Assembly: GCA_021613335.1 (NCBI GenBank) | Contig: JAJTWR010000347.1 | Span: 718,001 to 782,000 of the forward strand | Source: Whitmania pigra | Taxonomy: Eukaryota > Annelida > Clitellata > Hirudinida > Haemopidae | Direction: 5' to 3' | DNA length: 64,000 nucleotides | Shown here: positions 22,396 to 39,200 of the stretch, in pieces | Layout: each line of letters begins with the position of its first letter | Numbering within the stretch: position 1 is the first letter of the stretch | Translations under genes and position numbers: made by a program | Notes under the pieces: generated by a model | Seen by the model: only the letters and a program-made list of their open reading frames with translations | What the model was told of the DNA's origin: nothing | Databases searched by the model: none

Positions 22396-25300
22396 TCACC
22401 GATTACTTATCCTCGATTCTCGAGTTGTAGTAGTTGGAGATTCAGTAGTTGGTCTACCGAAGCTGTTAAACAATTGAATCGTTGTTAAATTACCAACTAA
22501 AAGTTCTAATTTTAAAGTTATGATTTTAAGGATAACAACTAACCAAAACCATATCATTGCAACTAATAGTAACACCAATGGAACGAGGAAAAGTAAATAA
22601 TCTGTCAAGTTTTCGTAATCGAATTGAGGAGTTGTTTCATTTCCTGAACAATTCCATGTGAATAATCAACGTGAAAAGTTGTCACATGAAACAAAATCCA
22701 AGTTTTAAAAATTACTTTGACAGGTGTAATCATTTAGTTTGGTAAATCCAGCTTTGCATTGGCACACATAAGAACCGTTCAAGTTGATGCAATCTGTGGT
22801 AAGATTGTTGCATGGCTTGGTTTTGCATTCGTCAGGGTCTGAGTAGAAAAATATTGAGGTTTTATTTATTCAGTTATTGATAATTAATAACACTAATTAC
22901 AACAATAAACACATTCGAATTGTGACGTCAGAGGATTTTCATTTAAACGAAAAATTAACAATTGTTAAAAATTACAATCTACTCGCAACAGGATTCTAGT
23001 AAAAACATCATTTACGATTTTATAATATAACTGCTTTCAAACATATTAATAATAATGACAGGTATATGCCATGCGCCTAGCATGAGGCTTGTATCTTTGT
23101 TAAATTGAAGACATGAATCTTCAGGTGACGTTTGAAGATATAATTTTGAGAGATAATATTAATTTCAATAAATGTGTCTTATTAACAAGTAATAGCAATA
23201 ATCAATAAACATAATTGAAAAAGGTCCACCGCCTAATGAAATAGATAAATAAAAAATCAGTTGATTAATAATAGGATCATTGAATAAAAAGAACCTATTT
23301 CAAGGCAGTTGTCACCCAGGAATCCTGGTTTGCAGACGCCACCACAATCTCCATACATGTCATACGAACCTTTACATTTAAAGAATTCCGAACATGCCAA
23401 AGTAACCATCTCAGTAAAGCATGCTATCATGGGAAATGATTAAAGTTATAAAAAAAACACTTAATGTATTAATAATATTGAATAGTAAAAACATTAACAA
23501 TGACCAGTGATGGGCAAATCAAATCGCGATTTAGGCAAGGTTGCGATTCGATTTGAGCATTGTTGGATTCGATTTTGGCCTCCGCGATTTTGATTCGATT
23601 CGATTTGAAAAAGCAAATCGAATCAATGAAATATTATTTATAAAGATGGTTATATATTTTTAATTTTTTAAAAATGGTTATAAATTTAAGAATTCTATAT
23701 CTTAGTCATCTAGAGCTGTACAAAGATGCAAAAGAAAAAAATAAGGAATCAACAACTCAACAGAGTCATTCGTTGCTACCATTCATGGCTGTGGCAGGAA
23801 TTATTAATGAAAATTCTCGTTCTCTGACATACAATGATTCCAATCCAAAGCAAAAGGCCATTACCGAAGGAATAGTGAAACATCTTGTAGCCGAAGCAAT
23901 GCTTCCGCTACGCATAGTTGAAAGTTCAGGTTTTGCCTTTTTTATGAGAATTGTGGATCCAAATTTTGTTATCCCAAGTAGAAGGACTATAAATAGAAAA
24001 TTAACTGGTGTATTGCGACATGAAAAGACAATTTGAAGAATGAAATTGAACTACTAATTAATAATAATTTGAGCGTCAGATGTGTACATGCTTCAACAGA
24101 TTTGTGGAGCAGCCATTCATTTGAACCAATTATAGGAGTAAAATTCCACTACTTTGACGAAGGCTTCCAGCTGAGAACAAAGACGGCTGCTTACAGACAC
24201 TTCGGGTCAAAACACACAGGAAAAAATATTTGTGCAGCTTTTGAGGAAATACTGTCAGAGTATGGGATACAGAGCATTGACATTGGATATGTTTTTACTG
24301 ACAATGCCAGAAACATGCTTAAAGCATTCACAATATTTTCAGAGGAAGCTGCGGGAACAGAACTGACTCAAACTGGATTTAATGATTTTTTTTAAACGGT
24401 AATAAAACTGTAAAAATGTCATAAATGAATGTTGGCTGTTAATTTCATTGTGTTTTGCTCGAAAAAATTTGCGAAGCTAGGGCAGCAGTCAATTTTGGAA
24501 GATTTGATTCGATTTGGGATTTGGGCATTTGGGATTTGATTTGATTTGGAATTTTGAAATTCTATTTGAGATTTGGTTGTTGAGATTTGAATCATTTTAC
24601 AAATGATTTGAGATTTGACCATTGAGATTCGATTTCAAATTTGCCCATCACTGACAATGACTATTCAAATATCAAAATGAATAATCGTACTTGAATAAAC
24701 TGAGGCTTGTTGTTTATCACCGCAAAAAGAATTAGCATCTCCAGTACAAGTGGTGGAGCAGCCCTTTTGAAAAATGTCATCTTCGGCGATCATTTCTAAA
24801 CATATGCAGTGATCCCCAGACTAAATTAAATCGGATAATGTTTTTAATCTTTAGTGGGAAGCAATTTCAAATTGTTAGATACTGATGATGAATTTTCAAA
24901 GATTTGAATAGAAAAAAACTATCAACTTAATATATTTATTAAAAAATAAGTTTAAACCTGTAGTAATGCATAGTTTTTATTCTCACATAAATGCAGGCAT
25001 TTTGCCACAGTCATGTCTCCATTACCAACTGAATTACTGATAAAATCTTCAGAGGTACTTAAGCAGCCTATATAGTAAGGCAACACAGATGCAACTGTAA
25101 AGGATTCTAATGTCATGATTATTATATGTCATCATTAATAATTATAATTAGGATAAGAATAATAATAAGTTTCAAAATTATAATTTAATACATTTATTTA
25201 TTTCGACCACAAAGAGTGTCACAAATGACTACTAACACAAATTGGAGCCAGAAAATCTGTACATAGAGAGTGCCCAGACAAAATTAAAGTCAATTAAATT

Positions 25301-28300
25301 ATTAGAAACTTTCTCAAATTGACGTTGGAAATGCAGGTCTTAAATCAAGTTGTGGAGCTGATAATATCTGAGGGTAGAGAGTTCAGGGGTTTTGAGATTT
25401 TGAGGCATCCGTGTTACAGTCTGGAATCCGAGTTTCTGAAGTCTACTTCTATAAAGTAAAATTCTTGGAATGGTCCTATGAAAAACATTTGGACTCGTTC
25501 GATCTTTGTTATGAAGATTCCAGACTGGAGAATATTCGAGGATTGGTTCAAACATAGGTGCAATACGCTCTGGTCAGTATTCGCTTCTCTCTTGAACAAA
25601 AGCAATTGAGGATTAGGCGTATTCTCCTTGAGAGTGATATTGTTTATATGGGCTTTGAAAGTAAGTTTATCATCATGAGAACACCAAGGTCACGTATATT
25701 GTCTGTGAAGAATATGGGTCGTGAGCAGATTGTATATTTTGGCGTGGTACTGTAAGGTCTTATATAGATGACTTGGACGTTACATTTATTGATGAACTGC
25801 GGCAATTTGTAGCATTTTCCAATGTTTTCAGAGATGAGGAGTCAGAAAATATCAGCACTGAAAATTTCCTGTACAGACTTGTCATAGATAAGGGTATACA
25901 GGACACTTTCCAAAACATTGAAATTTTGATGGTATCAAACGTCAGTGGCGAGCGCTCCTTCTCAAAACTCAAATTAATTGAGAACCGATTACGAATATCA
26001 ATGAAGCAGGCGCAACTTGTAAATTTGGCTACCACAAGCATCGAGTCAGACGTACTGCGTGAATTCGACTTCAGTGACATCATCAGCTGCAATCTTGAAA
26101 TCTGAACTGTTATAACTTCATTCATTCTCTGATTTTAGGAATATTTATTTGGTTATATTATAATTTTCTTTTTCATGGAAAATTAAATTTTTATTACTGA
26201 TTTTCTCTAAGTAAATAAATTTAGCAAGTACAACGTGTGTTCATTTCATTTCGCATTTATTTATTGGAAGAATAGTCCCCGTTCAGTATTTCCTAACAAA
26301 AGTGTATTATTTATATATTATTTTACTAGTATGCGGTGTTATGGGTGTACAATAAGGGAAATTGGAAAGTGGGCCCAGGGCCATCCACCGGCTTAATCCG
26401 GCACTGAGACTAAGACCAGTTTTGGTTCTACACAGATTTTGTTTGGTTCTAAGTTTTGTTTTTCGTGGTGTTTTGGTTCGTTTGGTTTTTTGGTTCTTTT
26501 TTAGACTAAGACCAGTTTTGGTTCTATATACATAGATAGATTATATAAATAGACGGAGGTTATTGGCCATTTTGAATAGAACCTGTTTCTAAGGGGGCTA
26601 ACGTATTTGTGTTGTCACGAGTCAAGTTTCGAATACGATACTATGCCATTCCTCTGACGCCCATGCAACTCCACATTGAGTTATTTATACTCTACTTAAA
26701 AAACCATCATTTACAGGATGTTTTTATAGTATATGTGTTAAAACATAAACAAAGAGCCAGTAATTACCTAGATAAACGGAATAACTGTCCTTTCCGCCGC
26801 AAAATTTTTGTGGACTCTTATCTGTTACATCGCACGGTACATCGCAATATGCCTTCGGTAATTTTTCATCATTGTTTACTTTATTTGAACAAGCACACAT
26901 TTGATTGTTCTGCAAATATTCAAAAATAATTTTCAATAAATATCTATTGTTGTTATTTCAAATTTTTACTATTGAACAGGTGTGGTCCAATGTTTTAAGT
27001 TCATCTTTTTAAAGCGTTAGGTCTTTAACTATGTTGAGATATTTAAGATAGAATATATATAACCTGTAATCCTGCAAAAGCAAATGTCTGTTCCTGACAG
27101 AAAGAACTGCATGATGCTGGATTTCGTTCCATGCCCGTTGAGCCAAAATTACTGAAACATCCAACATGTGTTAGAATTTCTTCTCCAGGTCGTACTGAAA
27201 TTAAAATTTAAAGAAAAACTTAAAAATATGAAAAAGTTACTTTAAAAAAAAATCGAACCAAGCGAATGGACTTCAATTTCTGCGATGGCGAAGCCAATAT
27301 TTTTGAGAGAATGTATTAGAACCACTGGGTACTTTTTATATCTGTTTGCACAATTAACTCTCAGGCCTTTGTTTCTATTACCCATAGTAACAATCCCTGG
27401 ATATTCACCACATATTTCCAGTTTACGTTTTTCAAGAAAATTAACAGTAAAGAAGTCAAGCTGGCCGTCATCATTACCTGAAAAATTATTACTTGGAATG
27501 AAAATTTTTAAATAACAAACAAATGAAGCCAGACTATTTATAATGAACAAATGAATACTAATATTATTATTAATAACTCGGCACTTCGTGAACGTGATTT
27601 AAATTAATATCTTAGATTCAAAGACCTCTGATGTAAATTTCTTTCTTAAATGGTTAAAGCTCTAATATACTATTTTATTTGCTTATATGTTACTGGTGGT
27701 CATGTAAGTGGTTGCCTGTAGACCTTGTTTGAAATATATAAAATACAAAATTTCATTTCATTTCAATAACACATTATGCCAACCCTCGCCCTCAAAAACA
27801 ATAACGTAATGCACGGCAAACTTTCCACCCAATTCCACTTTAACGTAAGAAAAATGTTCGCATGGGTTTGTGAATGCTTCAAAAGAGGTTTTGATACCAT
27901 CCACCATCGCATTGGAGGACGGTTTTGCTGTGCAATAAGCAGCCAATTTGTTCGAAGCCACCTCGATTGCAGATGCCTCTGAAATAAATGCAATTGTGAC
28001 TTCAATACTTTTCTGTTATCATTTTTATGAGATTGAATATTGTAATTTATTAATTCATTAATTGTTATTGTTGTGTTTTGTGAATTAAATATTTGTATAG
28101 TTCTTTTCAACATTTGTATCTTTAAAAATTAGACGGAATTTGAATTTTTTTATCAAGAATTCTGTTGCATAAAAACACCTCGTAGAGAGTACCTGATGAA
28201 ATTAAATTTAAAGGTTACTACATGCTTTGCCCTGATTGAAATAAAATATTTTTTGAGAATTTATAAACAGCACTCTAGCATAAACAAATAAAACGAAAGT

Positions 28301-29212
28301 TTTGAATTTTATTAATTTAAAAATAACGTAACCGATGAACTTCTCCTCCATAAGATGACATCAAAAATTAATCTAACTTATTTGATTGAATTGTTAGTTG
28401 ATTTGAAAAATTATGATTTCTATTTTTGGCTAAGTAAACATATCTATAATTATACAATGTAATGATTAACCAATTTAAGCTTACTTTTCTGTACATAATT
28501 AGTTAGTCTAAATTATATCCGGTCAAACTTCTTTAAAAAACCTATTACGTAAAGCAATTATTTATAATTTTAATTATAAAATAAATAATGTGTCAAATTT
28601 CAAGGTATAAACGATAATTTCAAAATGTTAAATACTTGAAAAAAGTTGCAGTAATAAGAAGAAACTGTAATACTTAACACTCGACATTATGTCATTTACA
28701 TAAAAATGAGTGAACCAGAGTTTATGATTTCCTAATTACTGACGCTAGCAATGTCTGCGTCTAATTTATTTAAGCAGAAATTGCAAAAAATGCTTTAAAT
28801 CTCCGTCAGTATTTTATCTGGCTGTTTACTGCAACGATATTTAAATGCGTTTTAATGTTTTGATGCCGTTTAAAAATCGTTGCCAATAGAATAGTTGACG
28901 CTGTAAACAAATTGAGATTTAAATTTTTTCCTTTTAATTTAATTTACAAAAACTATTACAATTTCTATGTACACTTCACTTCACAATCAGAGTGAAAAGA
29001 AAATCCAGTGCAGTTTAAATATTAGTAAATTAAAGTATTACATTTAATAAGCATTAGTCTCAGTAAAAAAAATTAATTAAGTAATCTGAATTGATTTTGG
29101 ATACGTACTGGTTGTTACTGAAAAATAATGAAATAACGAAATTAACAACAAGATAGCAGACAATAATTAAAATGGAAATATCTAAAAACTGTTGAAGTTC
29201 AGATACACGCAT
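22396..29212 (-). CDS. Membrane protein: discoidin-like, 2 WSC, 2 EGF-like, TM (unit 2 copy)
   Basis: Exons: 29119-29212, 27784-27978, 27259-27477, 27064-27194, 26768-26909, 24958-25094, 24691-24820, 23295-23423, 22716-22838 and 22396-22643. Exon lengths equal those of unit 1 except the last, and all phases fit, giving about 515 residues. Most domains differ from unit 1 at only a few residues (for example NNQMCAC against NKKMCAC, and PKAYC against PNAYC in the second WSC exon). The tail after the transmembrane helix differs (Ser-Pro-Thr-Thr-Thr region, ending SNR). The start methionine is followed by RVSELQQF and a hydrophobic stretch. A hAT (23505-24653) sits in the intron between exons 7 and 8. 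The upstream region is contiguous here, so this copy is the better candidate for normal expression. Confidence 0.82.
23505..24653 (+). mobile_element. hAT element with truncated transposase
   Basis: Inverted ends CAGTGATGGGCAAAT (left) and ATTTGCCCATCACTG (right). A perfect 8-bp target duplication ACAATGAC lies at 23497-23504 and 24654-24661. The equivalent place in unit 1 (about 5470-5490) is empty. Two reading frames (23674-24036, 24033-24395) encode the N-terminal half of a hAT transposase, including STDLWSS and TDNARNM. The C-terminal dimerisation domain is missing and subterminal GATTTG repeats fill the ends. Non-autonomous. Confidence 0.94.
25190..25752 (-). mobile_element. 3' fragment of a CR1-like LINE (unit 2 copy)
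   Basis: Same fragment as 6010-6587, with an (ATTT)n tail and RTILEYSPVWN in the minus-strand translation. It runs directly into a hAT fragment at about 25753, where unit 1 has the Ty3-type element. Confidence 0.75.
25753..26407 (+). mobile_element. 3' fragment of a hAT transposon
   Basis: A 110-codon frame (25773-26105) encodes a transposase C-terminus with the dimerisation signature VSGERSFSKLKLIENRLR. The right end at 26407 reads, as reverse complement, CAGTGCCGGATTAAGCCGG, a typical hAT terminus. No left end is present; the fragment abuts the LINE. Unit 1 keeps only the first 57 bp. Confidence 0.8.
26408..26525. repeat. Short direct repeats
   Basis: AGACTAAGACCAGTTTTGGT followed by TCT occurs at about 26407-26430 and again at about 26503-26525, with GGTTCT/TTGGTT-rich sequence between. 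Possibly a remnant of a small insertion. Confidence 0.5.
27979..29118 (-). other. Intron 1 of unit 2 gene
   Basis: Nearly identical to 13194-14333. No further feature is recognised. Confidence 0.6.
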
Positions 29213-29220
29213 AGGGTGGG

Positions 29221-29458
29221 CGATGCTGAATAATATTCTGAAATATAATAACAAATAAAAATATAAGATGCAATTAAAACAACATTTTTGGTATCTTCCA
29301 ACTTTTTCAGAACTTCGTTTGAAAAATTGCTAGAAAAATAAAAAAAAACTTATCTTCAAAATTTCTAATATATTTTACAAAACGTTACTTACAAGTCATT
29401 ATTATGTCATTAGCTAACGTCGCAGTTCGTGAATGTCTAGAGATAAACAGTATAGAGA
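29221..29458 (-). promoter_or_regulatory. Upstream region of unit 2 gene
   Basis: Conserved with 20698-20936. It lies directly before the start codon at 29212 and includes a TTTCAG acceptor-like site at about 29236, so a 5'-UTR intron is possible. The promoter role is inferred from position. Confidence 0.45.
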
Positions 29459-30460
29459 TGAACATTGTTGGCTGCTTTTATGCCCTTTTTTCAAAGTTAC
29501 CGTCAATTATAACTACTCTGGCGCTAGGATGAAACATTTTTTATGACACAAGATTATCACTCAATAAGATTGACGTACAAACAATTATTTTCATTTTGCA
29601 TATCAACGAGCCAGGTGTTAAGTTGTGATTCGATTCAGATGTCAAAAGTAAATGGATTGCCCGAGTAAAGTCGATGTAGTTGTGGTTAACGAATTATCAA
29701 AAATATTTAAAAATGAGGCTAATGCAATAAAAATTAGAATTTTTAATAAATTAATATGAAATTATGCTAATAAGGTTAAATTGGTCGTGTTTAGCTTTCA
29801 GCTTTTGTCAGTGTCCTGACTGTATTTAGTTGAGTTATTTATTTTATTTTATTTTGTGTCGCGGGGCTCTGGATGAGCGTGATGCTACGATTTTGTAGCC
29901 TTTGTCGTGATGCACACTGTGTTGGTCTATGCATGGGTTATTCAGGCAGAGATTTTCCTCAAAATTATTTGCAAATTCAGTTCATAAAAATATCATTTAA
30001 TCGGATGTTAAAAATAAATCCATATTCTAAGTTCCTGTATTTCTTGCTGAAATTGAAGATGTTAATATGTTAATAAATTGTCCTATCTTGGACTTTCATT
30101 GACTTTTTATCGTTAATGATTTTTCATTGCACTATGCATAATTAGTTTTAGGTATTTTATTGATACATAGATAATGTAAAATGTTTTTAACGCTAGAAAA
30201 TGATAACTAATTAGAACCAACAAACACATTAAAGTACATTAAACACCTCAAAGTGAAATTTGGATAAAGCAAGATCTTGCCGATATATATCAATATTGCT
30301 GTAGAACTTGTAACTAATTTGGCTACTAATCATTTATCACCACAATTCAAGATAACGTTGGCCGATGAATCCTGATTTTATTAATTTATTTGATTAAAAA
30401 GCGTTTCTTAACTAAGATGATTTGGACTAAATGAAACATATGGCAATTTTTCTTGCTTAT
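29459..30460. other. Intergenic, unique
   Basis: AT-rich and unrelated to the duplicated units. I see no gene, RNA or transposon. Confidence 0.4.
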
Positions 30461-30464
30461 AAAT

Positions 30465-30535
30465 ACAGAGGCCACTTATTCTCCATCACAAATGACTTGT
30501 GGATCGCCTGTGCATTTGACTGCCCAGGTAAAAGT
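30465..30535 (-). pseudogene. Decayed WSC exon
   Basis: The minus strand reads VKCTGDPQVICDGE, stop, VASVFISK. The spacing and residues match the second half of a WSC exon in the neighbouring genes (KCIGDPNFYCGGRNLDSVYS). It has an in-frame TAA and no partner exon, so it is a relic of another family member between units 2 and 3. Confidence 0.55.
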
Positions 30536-30658
30536 CTAAGCCGGATTGTTAGCACCAAAATTTTATAAACGTTAAATAGTTTAAACCATATTTTTAACGT
30601 AATTATATTTAACGTAAAAGTTTTTTTAAAAAAAGAAACGTTTTTCATCGTGGCGAAC

Positions 30659-35690
<5,032 letters not shown>

Positions 35691-36207
35691 ATCTTTTCGG
35701 TCTATACTTTATTTATTTTATATTTATTTCAATTTAATTCAAATTTTGTCTTTTATTTCTTTGTCTCTTGATAGCTTGTGTTCTCGGACAGTATTAGAGG
35801 TTATGGAATGACTTCTACATAATTGGTCGATTAATTAATTAATTTACTGTTTAATTAATTATTATGTTAATCAATTAATCAATCAACCTTCTTTTAGCTT
35901 CTTAACGTATCCAAACGTTCACTTTTCTGCAATGCATTTGTGAATGGTGATATCGTAACTGTAAATCTTGCCATATTGTCAATGTAAGTGGTTATTATGC
36001 ATAGAACGCAGACCTTTTAAATTATCGTCTCAATTTACATGAACTTTGTGTGAAATTTTTCGTCATTACGTTGCGAAGAATTAAGGACCATTAATCTTTT
36101 GAAGAAATTTTATTCAAAAAAATAAATAAATACAATTGTTATGATCGTTTGCTTTCGTCGATGTTGCTCATTTTGCAAATAAAAATAAAAAGATTCTAAT
36201 CAGAATG
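35691..36207. other. 3' flank of unit 3 gene
   Basis: AT-rich, no ORF. It probably holds the 3' UTR of the gene ending at 36208. Confidence 0.4.
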
Positions 36208-39200
36208 CTACTTCTTGATTGCAACTTGTGGATTTGCGTCTCTAAATTTCAACGAACCATCATTAGCGTACATTGAAGCATCTGTGGTGTCCATGGCTTC
36301 TGAACCAATCCATGGTGCTTCGTACCTGAACAACAGCAGAAATAATAATAATAATTTTATTAATTAATTTACTAATTTTATAATTTCATTATTATTATTA
36401 TCTATCAATGAATAAGTTTTCTTTTATTTTCTTGATGTATTCGATCACAATTATTAATAATAATTTAAATATTATCTTGGATTGTTGATTAAAAATGATT
36501 AATACAAATTTAATTAGGATGATTAATATTTTGTTTAATTAATATTATCAGTTATGACTAAGGATTAATGGCAACAATTCAAACTTTTACTTGATTTAAT
36601 TCCAACGTGCAAAAAAAAGAATATCTAACCGGACAACTAGAAGCAGAATGATTAAACTGATGAGAGGTAATACGATGGTTAGTGCTTTCCTCAAGTAGTA
36701 CTCCAGTGTGATACCGTAATCAAAGACTTTTGTTGAATTTACTACTAATGATAATAATTAGTTAATTTTTAAGGCGCCATGTGCGATGTCAGAAGCGCCA
36801 AACTGGACTTAGATTTTCAGTTTTTATTTTTATTTTTATACTAATTTTCATCCCTAATGTAATTATTTTGTAAATTAATTTAGATCGTAATTTTTAGTAT
36901 CCATGTATTCGGAGATTTTTTAATCTTTAAAATTGTTTGTACGACTGAATCTTTGAAACAACATTTTGCATGAATAACGTTTAATAATATCATGACAACT
37001 ATTTATTATATATAAATTGTGAAGTTGTTACATTTTTATGTTACTGTTAAATATAATATAATTTCTAAGTATAATATAATATAATTTAATATAATGTAAT
37101 AAATTATAACATAATTTCATAACAACACAATATCAGTGATTAGATAATTATGTGAAAATATATAAATATCTCATTAATTAGTAATTAAAACTAATCGCAC
37201 ATTAATTAATATGATATTAATGAACATGAAATATCATTATCAATCCGTTACCTGAGCAGATATCATCAGCCACCATTACTGAACCTATCTGGCATTTACA
37301 GGCGTAAGAACCATTCAGGTTTATACAGTGCGAGGTGCGGATGTCACACGGTTCAAACATGCATTCGTCGATGTCTGGACATTTAACAAATACAATTTTA
37401 ATATGGATTTAATAATCCAATTTGTAAATTTAACAAATAAAAACTTAGTTATAATATTTTAAGTTTTAAAGATATCCCTTGCATTGTAATATCCCAAACA
37501 GCATTTAAATCGATGTACTTAGGTACACTTGCAAGTTGGCAGGCTCAGAGGGTTGCGTTCTTGCGAACGGCGGTGAAAGCAACAGTCGTTACGTGTCGTG
37601 TTCGAACCCCAGCCTGCATTTCCACCTGCGCCCTTGTGGAGGAGCGCTATATAAATGGCTGGCTATGCAAGTTAGCTTATTTGTCCAAATCATCCTAGTT
37701 ATGCAACGGATTTTAATCAAATAAATAAATAAAAGTTAGCTTAGTGGTGCGCCCGCATGGCCTAACGGTTAAGGCTGCGCCTCTCACGATGGCAGCATGG
37801 GGTTCAAACCCCGCTGCGGGAACACCGTCCTAATCATCTAGATATGCAACGGACGTTAATACAGCATTAGTTTTAGTTAGCTTAGTGGTTGCGAGAAACT
37901 GTAAAAGCTATAGTCGTTACGTGTCGTATTCGCAACCCAGCTTGCCCCGCCACAAAGCCCCCCTTGGATGCGGCGCTACGGTTGAGCCTGACGCTTACAT
38001 TTATGGCGCTACACAAACAAAAATTCTCGCTTTTCTTAATTTAAACTTTTTTAAATTTGTAAATGCAAGTATGGAATATGCTTATAAATGTTTCAAATCA
38101 AATGCAAACATTATAATATTTAGAAGCCAAAGTCATAACGGCAACAATAAAGTTAATTGAGTGAATGGTAGCCCAATCAGTTTTATTGGGTTGCCGAGGG
38201 GTCGCAGAACCATAAAGGTTGAGAACCGCTGATCTAATGCAATTGATGAATTTATGATTGCTTATTAAAGATATTGGATCATACCTAATATGATTGATGA
38301 ATTTGTTACGATTGCTTATCAAACATATATTGGATCATATCTAACATGATTGATAAATTTATCGTCTTCATTTGTGATTTCTCACCTTCGCAATCCGTTT
38401 CGTCTTTATTCTTTGTAAAACCAACCAGACATTCGCACAGGACATGATCTGCTGTCACAGTGCAGTAACTATTTTGGATTTCGAGGCACGGGTTTGAAAA
38501 TTCGCAAAGGAGGCTTACATTTTCTACTTCACCAGGTTTATAAAATTTGGCTGGAGCAGGAGTAATAGATTTTGTTTTAGAGATTTAAAATATCGATTGA
38601 CATCTTAATTATATTAAAGAATCGTATTTTTATAAAATACTTTTATTTGAAATTTTATAAAGTTTAAATTTTAATTCAATAAAAGGAACAGTTCAGAAAT
38701 ATTACATAGTTATTTTTTGAATGCTTAGAGACTTAAATGCTCATTAATTATGAAGCAAGGATGAATTAAATGAATGTCTTAGTGCAAGAAACTACAATGA
38801 TGATAAACAATTTTAATGTTTCCATCAAATAATAAGAATCCAAATTGATTCAAACAGAAAATAAGCAAAAAAAACTTTACCTCTCTCGAGACAATATTCT
38901 CCGAGGAATCCTCCTTTGCAAGCATCACAAGATCCGAATGCATCGTACGAACCTGCACAGTTCAACAACTCTGAACATTTTATGGAATCTTCCTGATCAT
39001 ACTGATAGCAGGCTGAATGAGTAAATAACATTGAAGCGTAATATATATGTTACAGTGCACCATAATTATTTAATTATTCATTTTTAATCTTTCAATTCAT
39101 ACTTGAATAAACCGAGTCCAAGTTTCTGCCGCCGCAATAAAAGTTGGGATCGCCGATACATTTGACAGTACACATTTTTGTAGCTACGACGTCATGCTTT

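Larger units (their letters stand above)
20941..29458. repeat. Tandem segmental duplication, unit 2
   Basis: Direct repeat of unit 1 starting at TTTTTCATTTTGAG and ending at AGATAAACAGTATAGAG (29458), after which the sequence is unique. It carries the complete second gene copy and lacks the Ty3-type, copia-type and 11754-11979 insertions. Confidence 0.9.

Noticed and set aside
29060..29254. Extended 64-residue first exon of the unit 2 gene
   Set aside because: Reading to 29119 with donor TTCA|GTAACA is the only choice that gives the phase needed by exon 2, as in unit 3.
37751..37822. Functional tRNA-Glu gene
   Set aside because: The acceptor and T arms are good, but the sequence continues into a tail shared with the neighbouring SINE and the first base pair is mismatched.
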